A stretch of DNA of 33,329 bases from Pseudomonas ceruminis (GCF_021602025.1 NZ_BQHW01000044.1:1-33329), one strand, 5' to 3'; positions 1-8,834 are shown, counted from the stretch's first letter. Notes: a model not told the origin generated them from the letters alone. Translations and numbers: made by a program.

Positions 1-195
1 CACGGAGAACCGGTCGAAAAAGCTCTCCGTACATGATTTTTCGGTCACTTTTCGTCCAATGACGCTGTAGGTGCCTGGAAAATTGCAACTTGCCGCGGCT
101 GCACGACAAGTTGATCGGAGCATCCTTAGGCGAAGCGACGATGTTGGTCATGCAACCCTGGAAGCATCACCGCCCAATCGCGGAGATAAATCGAA

Positions 196-549
196 TTGAA
201 CCAACTTACTTATGTGCTGCTCGCAGCCGCTGCATTGTTTTTTTTCTTTGCAACCCTCCTGAAATCAGCCAGCGCTTTGTCATCAGCAAATTTTAGGATT
301 GGCGGCACGAAGGTGCCTGTGTTACCTGGTATTCTAGTTTTCTGGCTAATTGCCCTTGTCGTTTGGGGGCTTTTTGATGCCTTCGGTGTGAGGGTGATTG
401 CCTTTACGGCGCTAGTAGCAATTGAAGCCCTTGCGTTCTTCTCGTTGGAGAGGGGAGAGGCCGCCAGTGATAATGCGTTTCTTTGGCTTCTCAAAGCATT
501 CATGCTTGGCGGTCTGTTCATAGTGGCGCTGACGATGTTCGCGGCGTAA
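196..549 (+). CDS. small membrane protein, unknown function
   Basis: The 117-residue product is very hydrophobic. It has an N-terminal segment rich in Leu, Ala and Phe (about residues 5-25), and further hydrophobic stretches near 42-60, 65-80 and 95-115, so three or four membrane segments are likely. The start is TTG, preceded by a GGAG about 10 bases upstream; no in-frame ATG gives a better start. It is the first of a run of small plus-strand genes. I do not recognise the family and assign no function. Confidence 0.55.
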   Translation: MNQLTYVLLAAAALFFFFATLLKSASALSSANFRIGGTKVPVLPGILVFWLIALVVWGLFDAFGVRVIAFTALVAIEALAFFSLERGEAASDNAFLWLLKAFMLGGLFIVALTMFAA

Positions 550-588
550 CGCTGCCATCAATCACCCCAAATAACGGACAATTCCACT

Positions 589-891
589 ATGCGCCAATCC
601 ACGACAGACCCCATTGAAGGCGAAGTATGCGCCGCACTGGCAGCTTACAAATGGGCTTTGGTTCAGACGAGCTACAGAAGCCTCTGGCATCGCCTGTTGT
701 GTAGCGCGGGTGACAAGGCTGCTATCAGCCATTCTGCCGCCCTTGATCGAGCAGAAAAACACGCTCAGCAGGTTGTCAACAAAACGCCTGAGCATCGTTC
801 GGCATTGGAGCGAATCGTTAAGCAGCAGCCAGAAGACGTTGCCAAGAAGGATCGCTTTTTCGACCTGCTCAACCTAACGTTCGAACCATAG
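589..891 (+). CDS. hypothetical protein, 100 aa
   Basis: A short, soluble, mostly helical and Ala/Lys/Glu-rich product of no recognised family. It starts 39 bases after the upstream membrane protein gene, on the same strand. No strong Shine-Dalgarno sequence precedes the ATG. An alternative-frame ORF overlaps it, but this frame has the better amino-acid composition and fits the spacing to its neighbours. Function unknown. Confidence 0.5.
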   Translation: MRQSTTDPIEGEVCAALAAYKWALVQTSYRSLWHRLLCSAGDKAAISHSAALDRAEKHAQQVVNKTPEHRSALERIVKQQPEDVAKKDRFFDLLNLTFEP

Positions 892-988
892 GGAAGCCAT
901 GAAATTGCCGCCAATGCAATTTCGGGGCTCTCGGGCATAAGATAGGCAGCTTACACCCCTATTTAACCCATTTCGGAGAGGTAGCAGG

Positions 989-1366
989 ATGCGGGCGTTA
1001 GAAGAGATCGTTATCGAGTTTTTTCAAGGCTGGGACGGCAAACATATCAGCGAGCCAGCTTTTGGAGCTCTAGGCGAGCTGGCGAAAGATGGGCGCTTTG
1101 ATGAAATGACTGCCCTGCTGGAGGCTTGCGTTAAGCGGCACGGGCGCTTTGCGATGGGCTATGTGTTGAAACATGTACCAGGGGTCCTTCTCAATAATTA
1201 CGTCTACGGGCAGGTTGAAGCATCTGCGACGATTGTTGAGAACTATTGGCGCGACGAAGATGTTGCCACCACGATCAGAGACGCTGCACTGAAGCCTGGC
1301 AAATTATCTGTGGTCGTTCCGAGGATTCTCAGTGACCTTCGTGAAATGGCCGAGTCGAGCCGCTAA
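989..1366 (+). CDS. hypothetical protein, 125 aa
   Basis: The start ATG lies behind GGAGAGG and AGCAGG purine runs. The product is mixed helical, with the phrase FFQGWDGKHISEPAFGALGE near the N-terminus and a conserved-looking central part (about residues 45-75, containing KRHGRFAMGYVLKHVPG). There is no signal peptide or membrane segment. I do not recognise the family. It belongs to the series of small same-strand genes, which suggests element backbone rather than a metabolic role. Confidence 0.55.
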   Translation: MRALEEIVIEFFQGWDGKHISEPAFGALGELAKDGRFDEMTALLEACVKRHGRFAMGYVLKHVPGVLLNNYVYGQVEASATIVENYWRDEDVATTIRDAALKPGKLSVVVPRILSDLREMAESSR

Positions 1367-1473
1367 CCTCACTAGACCCGCTGCTCCTGCCTTGCTCGGC
1401 CTTTGGCAGGTCAAGCAGTGTGTAAAGGCGCGGTTATCGCGCTTCAACATTTGACCGCGACAGGAGGCATGCC

Positions 1474-2076
1474 ATGACAATATCCCCGCAATCTGATTCT
1501 TCGGAGCGCTCGCCAACCGCCGACGAGGCGGCGGGTATGGCATGGTGGAACTGCATGCCCGACGGTGAACGTAGCCAATGGCTTGCTGCTTCTGGTACCG
1601 GTACGGTTGCGGACGCCTGGGTAGCGCGAAAGGCTGCCCAAGCGCATGAAACCGCCGACGCTGCGGTCTACCACAACCATCTGTTTTGGTTCGATGAGCT
1701 CGCCCAGCGACGCCTGGCTGTCGACGCAGCCCCTGATAATGCGGAAGCCACTGCAGCGCTGCAGAGCGTTGAAGAACTGCTGCGGTTGGAAGAGTTGGAG
1801 CGCCACTTGCCTCTTCGCGCTTGGTGCATCGGCGACGACTATGTGGTCGTCGCCCGCTCAGTTGAGCAGGCGTTGGCGGTGGTCGAGGCCGAAGGGGGCG
1901 AGTTCCCAGGCGGATGGGCCGACCCCAGGCTAGTGGAAGAACACATTCCCGACCCTGCGAGCTCGCGGCGCACAAGCTTTGAGGATGCGCCGGACGTCAA
2001 GTTGACGTTCGCTGAAATGCTTCCGCGATTTCGGTTCCCGAGGATTATTTGGGTATGCCCCTTTGGCAACGAATGA
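1474..2076 (+). CDS. hypothetical protein, 200 aa
   Basis: A strong AGGAGG six bases before the ATG fixes the start. The product is acidic and soluble. A central helical region (about residues 55-110) is rich in Ala, Glu and Leu. A later part (about 113-140, AWCIGDDYVVVARS followed by EQALAVVEAEGG) reads like a small sensor or adaptor fold. I do not recognise the family. ORFs on the opposite strand across this region look like shadows of its GC-rich codons. Confidence 0.65.
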   Translation: MTISPQSDSSERSPTADEAAGMAWWNCMPDGERSQWLAASGTGTVADAWVARKAAQAHETADAAVYHNHLFWFDELAQRRLAVDAAPDNAEATAALQSVEELLRLEELERHLPLRAWCIGDDYVVVARSVEQALAVVEAEGGEFPGGWADPRLVEEHIPDPASSRRTSFEDAPDVKLTFAEMLPRFRFPRIIWVCPFGNE

Positions 2077-2171
2077 ACCTATCCCGAGTACGATGAATGA
2101 GCGGTACCGCACACGGTGAAAACTCCCGAATCACAGAGGCAGGCGTGGCCGCCGAGACATGAAGGTGAGGC

Positions 2172-2585
2172 ATGAAGCTGGATCGCATCACAGGAAATAC
2201 TGAGAACTACGGGCATCACCTGCAAGGGTTCTGTACCAATCCGGCGTGTGAACCCGGTGCGCTTGGCCGGCAGGTAGCTGAGCACCCAGAAGGTAGCCAG
2301 CAGCTGCCAGACGGTGTGCACCTGTTTGAGTGCTGCAGTTGTAAGCATCGCTTTGAGGTTCAAGAACAGTCATCAGCGCCGACAGAAGTAGCACCTGTGA
2401 TTACGTCTGGGCTTTCGACCCTTACCGTGCCATGTCCATGGTGTGGTCACCGCAACGAATACAAAGCTGAGGTGTGGCCCTGGCTGAATAGCGGCGGCGT
2501 ATTCGCTATTACACCCATCACAGCGTATGCGGTGGATTGCAGCGAGTGCCATGCCGCCTACACGCTTCGGCCGCAAGCCGAGTAG
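2172..2585 (+). CDS. double zinc-ribbon protein, unknown function
   Basis: The 137-residue product carries several Cys pairs. CxxxxxC lies near residue 17 (CTNPACE), CCSCKHRF is near 55-62, and CPWCGHRN pairs with CSECHAAY in the C-terminal half. This pattern predicts two zinc ribbons. AAGGTGAGGC just before the ATG is a plausible ribosome binding site. Small zinc-ribbon proteins are common in phage and integrative-element backbones, where they may bind DNA or RNA. The specific role is unknown. Confidence 0.65.
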   Translation: MKLDRITGNTENYGHHLQGFCTNPACEPGALGRQVAEHPEGSQQLPDGVHLFECCSCKHRFEVQEQSSAPTEVAPVITSGLSTLTVPCPWCGHRNEYKAEVWPWLNSGGVFAITPITAYAVDCSECHAAYTLRPQAE

Positions 2586-2599
2586 CGACGGATAACGCC

Positions 2600-2836
2600 A
2601 TGTTGAATCTTGTAACTGACCAGCGCCCAGGTGAGCCAGACGTGCTTTCTGCGGTGAAGCATGCAGTTTTTGAAATCCGTTCTCTCGCCGGCGATGTGCT
2701 CCTAGCCATTGCCGCACCCCCAACGGGCTGGACGCATCAGCAGCTGATAACCGTTGCGTACGAGCATGTGGCAATAACCCGCGACGGGGCCGATGGCTAC
2801 CTCGGCGGCGAGTGGATTGGCAGTAGCGAAATCTGA
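2600..2836 (+). CDS. hypothetical protein, 78 aa
   Basis: I place the start at the ATG 14 bases after the previous stop, because the longer reading upstream overlaps the zinc-ribbon gene and has a poor composition. The product begins MLNLVTDQRPGEPDVL and has a short beta-rich middle (AVFEIRSLAGDVLLAIAAPP). No recognised domain. It sits in a tight series with its neighbours and is probably co-transcribed with them. Confidence 0.5.
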   Translation: MLNLVTDQRPGEPDVLSAVKHAVFEIRSLAGDVLLAIAAPPTGWTHQQLITVAYEHVAITRDGADGYLGGEWIGSSEI

Positions 2837-2867
2837 CCAGAGTCGTTCAATTGAGCAGGAGATCACC

Positions 2868-3122
2868 ATGCAGTCCAATAACCACCCCGCGGCGCCTGAC
2901 AGCTTTGAGCGTTCCCGTTTGACGGATCTGGTAGCGCTGCATCAAGCAATCGCAGCGCTTGGCCAGGCGCCTGACTTTATGGCGGTAATTGAGCAGTGTT
3001 CGGCGCTGTATGACCGTGTACGCGCTCTTCACCCTACTCTGGTAAGTGCTGAGGAGGTTTCTGCCCTGAACTTGCTAATTGGATCAATGGCCGAAACGCG
3101 CAAGGAAACGCTCGGACTCTAA
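2868..3122 (+). CDS. hypothetical protein, 84 aa
   Basis: The ATG is preceded by AGGAGAT at 2857-2863, which favours this start over an earlier in-frame one inside the upstream gene. The product is helical (about residues 15-45 and 60-84) with no Cys, signal or membrane segment. Family not recognised. Confidence 0.55.
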   Translation: MQSNNHPAAPDSFERSRLTDLVALHQAIAALGQAPDFMAVIEQCSALYDRVRALHPTLVSAEEVSALNLLIGSMAETRKETLGL

Positions 3123-3287
3123 ATTTGCGCGGGCGCAAGGGCTCGGGCCTACGCCCGACCACCTTGGATGACCCGCCCACCTGGTTACGCCGCCCCGGCC
3201 CATAGACTGACCCGACCCCCCATCCATTTTTGATATCGAGGATCCCGCCGTCGCTTTCGCGGCTGCGCACGACAGGAGAAACGCAAC

Positions 3288-3557
3288 ATGTCCAACCTGA
3301 CCACGCCACAGATTCACGCCATCGGCGATTGGTGCGCCGAGCGCGGAATTTTGCCGCAGCGGATTGATGCCGCTGATATCAAGGCCGCGTGTGCCAGTCT
3401 GGGCATTTTCTTGGTCGGAGCGCTGAGCCAGTACGAGGTTGAGGCGATCAGTGACGTATGCGAGGACGCCGCCGCCCGAGGGCATGAGCCACTCACCGTG
3501 CGCGCACGAAATTTTCTGTTGAATCGAGGGGAAGCATGGCCACAGAAACGAATGTGA
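3288..3557 (+). CDS. hypothetical protein, 89 aa
   Basis: An AGGAGA lies eight to nine bases before the ATG. The product is soluble and helical, with phrases such as IHAIGDWCAERGILP and YEVEAISDVCEDAAARG. The last 22 bases overlap the next gene in another frame, so the two are probably translationally coupled. The 165 bases before it hold a short GC hairpin (CGGGC/GCCCG near 3143) without a T run, and I see no gene there. Family not recognised. Confidence 0.5.
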   Translation: MSNLTTPQIHAIGDWCAERGILPQRIDAADIKAACASLGIFLVGALSQYEVEAISDVCEDAAARGHEPLTVRARNFLLNRGEAWPQKRM

Positions 3558-3757
3558 GCGAGCGGATCATTCGGGCTGAAAAGCACGTCAATGAGCAGTT
3601 GAGCTACGGCGGGATCCACCCTAGCACCGGCCCTTTCGGAGGCACGCTTGAATACCGCTATCAGGATGGCGATTTGGCAGACGAAATTGGCCAGCTGCGG
3701 CGCCTTGCGGATGCGTTCAGGCAGCTCGCTGATGCGCTTGAGTCAGACTCCGAATAG
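3536..3757 (+). CDS. hypothetical protein, 73 aa
   Basis: The ATG has GAGGGG a few bases upstream and lies inside the end of the preceding gene. The C-terminal half (DEIGQLRRLADAFRQLADAL) is a strongly amphipathic helix and possible coiled coil. The N-terminus is polar. Unknown function; probably coupled to the upstream gene. Confidence 0.5.
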   Translation: MATETNVSERIIRAEKHVNEQLSYGGIHPSTGPFGGTLEYRYQDGDLADEIGQLRRLADAFRQLADALESDSE

Positions 3758-3829
3758 AATCCGTAGAAGCCATTAACTTCGCGTCTGCCACAACTGTCAC
3801 ATCCACCAGTGCTGGAATGGAAAATACCG

Positions 3830-4582
3830 ATGCCCACGAATGAAATGCGCAGGCGTGAATGGATTGCAGCTGGCTACAATTCAGACATGGGCAGTTCAAT
3901 TGCATGTAGTCCTCCCGCGGACAGCACCGCTATCCGCCTGTACAATCTCACGAGCGCCAAACACGCTCTAAGCAACATCGAGAAGCGTCGACTCAAGGTT
4001 TCCCGTTTCGCGGATTTGAATGACCCATTTGAGCTGCTCGCTGCGAATTTCAAAGAACACAAGACGCGAAAGGTTGTGCGGGATTGGAAAGACAAAAGCC
4101 ATTCACAGCATGGTTTACTGTGCTTCGCCGGGGACTGGTCAGAACCCGTAATGTGGAGCCACTACGCAGAGAAGCACACCGGTATCTGCTTAGGGTTTGA
4201 CGTCTGCCGTAGCCTCGTACAGCAGGTCAACTACCAGGACGATCGCATCCTTGCCGCTCTCAGCCCAGCCGGCACCCCAGATGAGTTGAGTGAGGAGCTC
4301 CAACAACAGTTGCTGCGCACCAAATCGGCGGGTTGGCGCTATGAGCAGGAGTACCGTAGCTTTGTGAGGTTGGACACTGCGCTTGCAGACGGTCCGCTTC
4401 ATTTCTGGCCAGTTGCGGATGAAATTCAACTGACAGAAGTCATCCTAGGGCCATTATGCGAGGTGCCGATCGAATCGGTACGACGCAGGGTTGAACAGCA
4501 CTTCCCCGATGCCGTTGTCTTCAAAGCCAGGCTAGCCTTTCAGTCCTTCAAGATTGTCCCCGATGCGCGTACGGTCCTTTAG
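3830..4582 (+). CDS. DUF2971 family protein
   Basis: The 250-residue product contains hallmarks of DUF2971. The N-terminal part reads IRLYNLTSAKHAL, then RFADLNDPFELL. In the centre LLCFAGDWSEPVMWSHYAEK is followed by HTGICLGFD. Farther on is WRYEQEYRSFVRL. These blocks appear in family order across the whole protein. The biochemical role of the family is not established; members are frequent in mobile elements and near defence genes. The start is uncertain: GTG at 3809, ATG at 3830 and ATG at 3887 are all in frame, and none has a clear ribosome binding site. I chose 3830. Confidence 0.75.
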   Translation: MPTNEMRRREWIAAGYNSDMGSSIACSPPADSTAIRLYNLTSAKHALSNIEKRRLKVSRFADLNDPFELLAANFKEHKTRKVVRDWKDKSHSQHGLLCFAGDWSEPVMWSHYAEKHTGICLGFDVCRSLVQQVNYQDDRILAALSPAGTPDELSEELQQQLLRTKSAGWRYEQEYRSFVRLDTALADGPLHFWPVADEIQLTEVILGPLCEVPIESVRRRVEQHFPDAVVFKARLAFQSFKIVPDARTVL

Positions 4583-4712
4583 CCCGCATGAACGCCATAG
4601 TGTTATTTAGGTGATAACCCGGGCGAGCGAGTGCTGATACCAGTCGTGCGGTTGGGACCGTTGTTAGAATGTGGCAGTTGGCTGGCGGTCGATGACGTCA
4701 TTCATGCTTGGT

Positions 4713-4761
4713 GTTGAGCATCTCCAGGATACGAAGCCTACTTCCTCCTGGAGATGCCAAC
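4713..4761 (+). promoter_or_regulatory. RBS-sequestering hairpin before the DndC-like gene
   Basis: GCATCTCCAGGA at 4718-4729 is perfectly complementary to TCCTGGAGATGC at 4746-4757, with a 16-base loop. With A4717 bulged, GTTG at 4713-4716 also pairs with CAAC at 4758-4761. The stem is therefore 16 base pairs and ends on the base just before the ATG at 4762. The right arm contains GGAG, the only good ribosome binding site for that ATG. The pairing is seen directly; translational control is inferred. Confidence 0.6.
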
Positions 4762-6648
4762 ATGAATCAGATGCTTGTACCCGAACTGATCGCCCTAACC
4801 GACTACACCCACGCAGTTCCTGCCCAGGGCAGTGCTGGTCGCTTTGCCCGGATCGCTGCGCGGGCGGAAGCCTGCATTGCACGCATCGACCAGATCATCG
4901 ATCAAGGCTTCACATGTAGCTCGGCGACCTCGTTCGGTAAGGACAGTACGGTTGTGCTGGTACTGATGCTGGAGGCCATCCGGCGCCGTGTCGAAGCCGG
5001 GTTGTACGTGCCGGCGGCATTCGTGACGAATGCTAATACCGGCACCGAAAACCCAAGCATGGACATCTATGCCGAGGCGATGATCACTGAGTTGGAGATG
5101 TATTGCACCAGGCACGGATTGCCGATCACGGTGGTCAAAGTGCAGCCCTCGATGACCTCGACATTCGCTTATGCCACCCTGGGTCGCGGCAAACTGCCGG
5201 TTTTCGCTGGCGCCTCTCGAAGCTGCTCGGTCGATTGGAAGCTGCGCCCGCAGCAGAAAGCGCTCAAGCAACTGCTCTCCACCCTGCAGTCTCCTGGTGA
5301 GCTGGTGACCTTCGTGGGCACTCGTTTGTCAGAGTCGGCAACCCGTGCCGCCAACATGCGCGAACGGGGTGAGGAGGAGGCCGGGCGGCTGGTGCTCAAT
5401 GAGCATGGCTCGTACAACTGCTCGATCATCGCAGACTGGGAGATGGAGGAGGTGTGGGAGTTCCTCATGGCGTGCGAGGCGAAGCGCGGTGGTCCTTATC
5501 GAACCTTCGTCGACAGTTTCGACTGGTGCCTGGAGCTCTACAAGGAAGCCAATGAAGGCACGTGCGCAATCATCACCGGCGATGGTGGTAACAAGGCGGC
5601 GTGCGGCTCTCGCTTTGGCTGTGCCTGGTGCACGGTCACCGGAGAGCGTGACAAATCCATGGAAGCAATGATTGCGTCTGCGCCTGACAAGCATGGACAC
5701 ATGTCGGGAATTAACCGCTTCCGGAGCCATCTCATCAACACCCGCTGGGACATGGAGCGTCGAGACTGGATCGGGCGCACAACCTCGGACGCCGGCTACA
5801 TCAACGTCACAGGAACAGCCTACAACGCAGAGATGCGCCGTGAGCTGTTGCGGTACCTGCTGACTTTAGATGTGCTGGAGGAAGAGCGGGCTGATGAGCA
5901 CGATGCGCGGATGTTCCGCGGCGAGCTGGAAAGGACGGAGTCCAACGAAATCCTTCGTGGGAGCACCTTCCAATTCATCACGCCGAAAAACCTGCTTGCG
6001 ATCGACTTCGCCTGGTCACTGAGCTACGGCTTCGACCATGCCTTCCCCGCTTTGTCGGAGTGGTACGAGATCCGTGTCCTAGGGAAGCGCTACCTGATCG
6101 ATGACGTCACTCCCGCTGAGAAGGGCATCATTCCAGAGCAGCGCTGGTTCAAGTTTGATGACTGGCAAAGCCCGGCGCAGGAGATGGGCTTGCAGGACGC
6201 CTACCTCGAAGCCACCAACAAAGAACGCTACCCTGGCCGGCCAGCGATGCGAATGATCCGTGACCGCTTTGAAGGCAAGGATCGCAACATTGTCTACTAC
6301 GAAGAAACCGACGAGATGGAGATCGATCCGGGAGATGCAATGTGCTTTGTAGACGAGTTCGACGAGGCGTTCTATACGTTGGCGAAAAGCCTGGCTCCGA
6401 CTGACAGCGCCAAGTTCTACTTGAACAATGGTATGGTCAAACTGGCCAAGGGCAAGGCTGCTGATTACGATGCGATGGCCCGCCGAGCGCAATTCTGGCA
6501 ACGCATGGAGCGCGATCTAGCTGGTACCGATCTGCGTTCCTACATACGCCACCATTCGATCAGCAACGCCGAGCACGAACAGGTCCTGGACTTGATGAAG
6601 GTTGAGGCCGCCAGTCAAAATTCGGCGATCTCCGATCTTTTTGCTTAA
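4762..6648 (+). CDS. DndC-like PAPS reductase family (phosphorothioation-type) protein
   Basis: The 628-residue product has a PP-loop ATP-binding motif SFGKDST at about residues 57-63. It also has a DndC-type cysteine cluster, CGSRFGCAWCTV, with C281, C287 and C290, followed by ERDKSMEAMI. This combination is typical of DndC, the Fe-S sulfurtransferase/ATP pyrophosphatase of DNA phosphorothioation. The protein is longer than usual for DndC (about 500 residues), with an extra acidic C-terminal region. No dndB, dndD, dndE or IscS-like gene is visible nearby, so phosphorothioation is not demonstrated. Alternatives are another PAPS-reductase-like nucleotide or tRNA sulfur chemistry. The start at 4762 has GGAG nine bases upstream; a longer reading from 4708 would run through the hairpin. 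Confidence 0.8.
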   Translation: MNQMLVPELIALTDYTHAVPAQGSAGRFARIAARAEACIARIDQIIDQGFTCSSATSFGKDSTVVLVLMLEAIRRRVEAGLYVPAAFVTNANTGTENPSMDIYAEAMITELEMYCTRHGLPITVVKVQPSMTSTFAYATLGRGKLPVFAGASRSCSVDWKLRPQQKALKQLLSTLQSPGELVTFVGTRLSESATRAANMRERGEEEAGRLVLNEHGSYNCSIIADWEMEEVWEFLMACEAKRGGPYRTFVDSFDWCLELYKEANEGTCAIITGDGGNKAACGSRFGCAWCTVTGERDKSMEAMIASAPDKHGHMSGINRFRSHLINTRWDMERRDWIGRTTSDAGYINVTGTAYNAEMRRELLRYLLTLDVLEEERADEHDARMFRGELERTESNEILRGSTFQFITPKNLLAIDFAWSLSYGFDHAFPALSEWYEIRVLGKRYLIDDVTPAEKGIIPEQRWFKFDDWQSPAQEMGLQDAYLEATNKERYPGRPAMRMIRDRFEGKDRNIVYYEETDEMEIDPGDAMCFVDEFDEAFYTLAKSLAPTDSAKFYLNNGMVKLAKGKAADYDAMARRAQFWQRMERDLAGTDLRSYIRHHSISNAEHEQVLDLMKVEAASQNSAISDLFA

Positions 6649-6654
6649 CTCATC

Positions 6655-6687
6655 AAAGGCTACCTCTTGCGAGGTGGCCTTTTTTTT
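6655..6687 (+). terminator. intrinsic terminator after the DndC-like gene
   Basis: AAAGGC-T-ACCTC pairs with GAGGT-G-GCCTTT around a TTGC loop and runs straight into eight T residues. It begins seven bases after the stop codon. It separates the DndC-like gene from the next gene at least partly. Confidence 0.85.
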
Positions 6688-6853
6688 CGACATCGCTGAC
6701 GTAGCTTGTGTACAGCCTCTCAACAGTGTAGTGGTCGAAAGGGAGCCAGAGCTGATGTTCTTGGAAGCTGCGATGGGTACTGAAAGGCTGTGCTATCGAG
6801 CCAGTTTACCGACCTGACCAATCTGACCCTCGAATAACAAGGTAAGCCCCGTC

Positions 6854-7945
6854 ATGACACAATTCATCGCAACTGAACACAAATTGGCTCGGCTATGGGT
6901 TGAGGCCTGCGGCAAGAGCTTGGGCATCGAGCGCGCAGAGGCCGCAGGCATGTATGCGAACCTGTGCGGTTTCCGAACTTGGGATGCAGTTACCAGCGCG
7001 ATAGGGAACAGGCGACCCAGTGTTCCAGACGAGCAACTAGACGTAGCCGAGTTGATGGCTCGACGGGATAGCTACATTGCTGTGATGGTTGATGTTTTTG
7101 CCATCAACCCATCGATGGCTATCCATTTGGCCGCGAACCTCAGTCCTTCCAGCGCCAAGCTGCCCAAGGCTATATCCATCGATCGGAGTACCTTGCATTC
7201 TCCGTCCGAAGAAGAGGATCTGAACCTCTATATGCCGGGCTTTGATGATCCTCGGGTGACAGACGCAATGCTCAAGGATTTGCTAGGGGGGGCGCCAGGC
7301 CTCGAAGGCGTCAACTTGGATAACTTAACCGACCGCTTGCGCATTTCTCATACGGTTGAGCCGTGGGTTTTCTGGGACTACTACAGTGATCAGGGCTTCG
7401 ACCTGATTGAGGATACCTATGTCGAAGATTATGAATACGGTACTCCATCGTTCTTCATGCCGTGTAGCCCTGAGATATCAGAGACTGAAATGGTGCCGGT
7501 CTTCCTGACCAGCCTCACTTACACGCCGCTAGATCATCATGACCAGATGGCAGATGAGGTCCGTCGAGTGATGCTGGAGAGCGCCAAAGCGATCACTGGT
7601 GCAGAGACCCTGCTTCTCTGCTGGGGGCATTTGCAGCAAAAGGAAATTGGGGGCAAGCGGTTCACCTACGCTGGCCAGATTCATCACAATGGGACTTGGC
7701 GCGATCTGCTGCTGAACAGATCGCTGGACTCCTTCGACAAGTTGCTTCACGCAGCGACTGCTCTACAGGACATTAATGAGCCAGGGCCGGAGTTTCAGGA
7801 CAAAAGCTCGGAATGCACGATTCGCTTCTTTATGGTGCAGACCCAGTGCGAGTCCAGCACGGAGTTCTTCCAGAAATACACGGTGAGCGGCTTCGGCAAC
7901 CCCAGCGGATGGTCACTTGGGATGATTGGTAGCAAGTCCGAGTAG
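6854..7945 (+). CDS. unknown protein, 363 aa, in DndC-like cassette
   Basis: The start ATG follows AAGGTAA by about nine bases. The N-terminal 50 residues are helical (LARLWVEACGKSLGIERAEA, then YANLCGFRTWDAV), loosely resembling the short helical caps seen before glyoxalase-like domains, but no metal-binding pattern follows. The middle is acidic with many aromatic residues (VEPWVFWDYYSDQGFDLIED). There is no membrane segment. It lies between two genes of the same strand, about 200 bases after the terminator of the DndC-like gene. Family not recognised, so no function is assigned. Confidence 0.6.
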   Translation: MTQFIATEHKLARLWVEACGKSLGIERAEAAGMYANLCGFRTWDAVTSAIGNRRPSVPDEQLDVAELMARRDSYIAVMVDVFAINPSMAIHLAANLSPSSAKLPKAISIDRSTLHSPSEEEDLNLYMPGFDDPRVTDAMLKDLLGGAPGLEGVNLDNLTDRLRISHTVEPWVFWDYYSDQGFDLIEDTYVEDYEYGTPSFFMPCSPEISETEMVPVFLTSLTYTPLDHHDQMADEVRRVMLESAKAITGAETLLLCWGHLQQKEIGGKRFTYAGQIHHNGTWRDLLLNRSLDSFDKLLHAATALQDINEPGPEFQDKSSECTIRFFMVQTQCESSTEFFQKYTVSGFGNPSGWSLGMIGSKSE

Positions 7946-8145
7946 GTATCGAAGGGCCCGATGCGAAGGGGGCCAGGCTGGATACGCTGCGCAATGCCTT
8001 TGTAGAGTCGCTGGAAGAGTTGGCGCAGTTGGTCTCTAGCCTGGCAGAGCGGGAGCTTGGTGACCTGAAAAGACGGCGAATTCTGAACGCCATCAGCATG
8101 CAGCGGACAGTTAGAGGGCTAGGCAGCCCTTACTTTCCGCTATAA
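7933..8145 (+). pseudogene. startless coding-like remnant
   Basis: This frame is open from 7933 to the TAA at 8143 but has no ATG, GTG or TTG until about 8020. The translated text looks protein-like: AFVESLEELAQLVSSLAERE, then LGDLKRRRILNAISMQRTVR, ending GLGSPYFPL. It overlaps the end of the upstream gene by 13 bases and is not its simple frameshift continuation, because a TAG closes the frame just upstream. It is probably the 3' remainder of a lost gene, or a short gene with an unusual start. Family not recognised. Confidence 0.35.
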
Positions 8146-8186
8146 ATTATGCATACGCGTTATGAATTAATTTACAAGGTGACGGT

Positions 8187-8834
8187 ATGGGTTTGAACAG
8201 AATGTCCGATGGCACATCACCCACAAGCTTAACCGTGGAGCGTTCCACGGTGACCAAGTTAGTGATCTCTGGGGGGGTGAACCTCGACCCCATCACCGTT
8301 TTTCTGGAGGACCTTGGAAGCCGGGCGTCTCCACGTAGTGAGGCCCCAGATCACGTTTCCAGTCAGGGTAACCTTACCATCCGATGTGCTGGCGAGAGCT
8401 GGACTTCCTACTGGGGCGGTATGGGTTCAAGGACGGTGACTGAGTTTGTTGCCAAGTGCAGTGATGAGTACATCCTGAATTGCCTAAGCCGCGGCCTGAG
8501 CAGTACCCGATTCAGCGCAAAGGCTCTCAAGCAGCTCTCAGCAAGGTGCATCATCGATCGCCGGCGGGAGCGGAGCGGTACCGATTGGGAGCTGGGGTAT
8601 CTCGACGCAGATGATGCTCGTTCGCTGTACAGGCGGCTCGATGAGTTTCGCGATGTTGAGTCGTTGCGGGACTGCTGGAGTCATTCCGAGCTCCTATCCC
8701 TTTTGTTCGGGGATGAATGGCATTACCCCGTCGATCAAGCTACCGAACCAAACCCGGACTACACCTACCTGCTGCGGATCGTTCAAGCAGTCCAACAAGC
8801 GCTCACACAACCGGTCGAGGCGGCGGCAGCATGA
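8187..8834 (+). CDS. conserved hypothetical protein of element/prophage type
   Basis: AAGGTGACGGT before the ATG gives a good ribosome binding site. The 215-residue product has a beta-rich N-terminal region (KLVISGGVNLDPITVFLEDL) and a block TIRCAGESWTSYWGGMGSRT followed by VTEFVAKCSDEYILNCL. I have seen similar text in hypothetical proteins of prophages and integrative elements, but no function is known to me. The stop overlaps the next start as ATGA, so the two genes are translationally coupled. A region rich in A and T (8140-8180) before it may hold a promoter. Confidence 0.6.
   Translation: MGLNRMSDGTSPTSLTVERSTVTKLVISGGVNLDPITVFLEDLGSRASPRSEAPDHVSSQGNLTIRCAGESWTSYWGGMGSRTVTEFVAKCSDEYILNCLSRGLSSTRFSAKALKQLSARCIIDRRRERSGTDWELGYLDADDARSLYRRLDEFRDVESLRDCWSHSELLSLLFGDEWHYPVDQATEPNPDYTYLLRIVQAVQQALTQPVEAAAA

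Noticed and set aside
2-30. ACGGAGA/TCTCCGT inverted repeat at the window start
   Set aside because: Seven base pairs with a 15-base loop and no T run; it could be chance and the upstream context is missing.
1304-1975. Long minus-strand frame of 223 codons over the gene at 1474-2076
   Set aside because: Arg/Pro-rich text without a domain, opposite a gene with an AGGAGG start; it is a shadow of GC-rich codons.
4795-5271. Minus-strand frame of 158 codons inside the DndC-like gene
   Set aside because: It lies wholly antisense to a gene with clear motifs and has no recognisable content.
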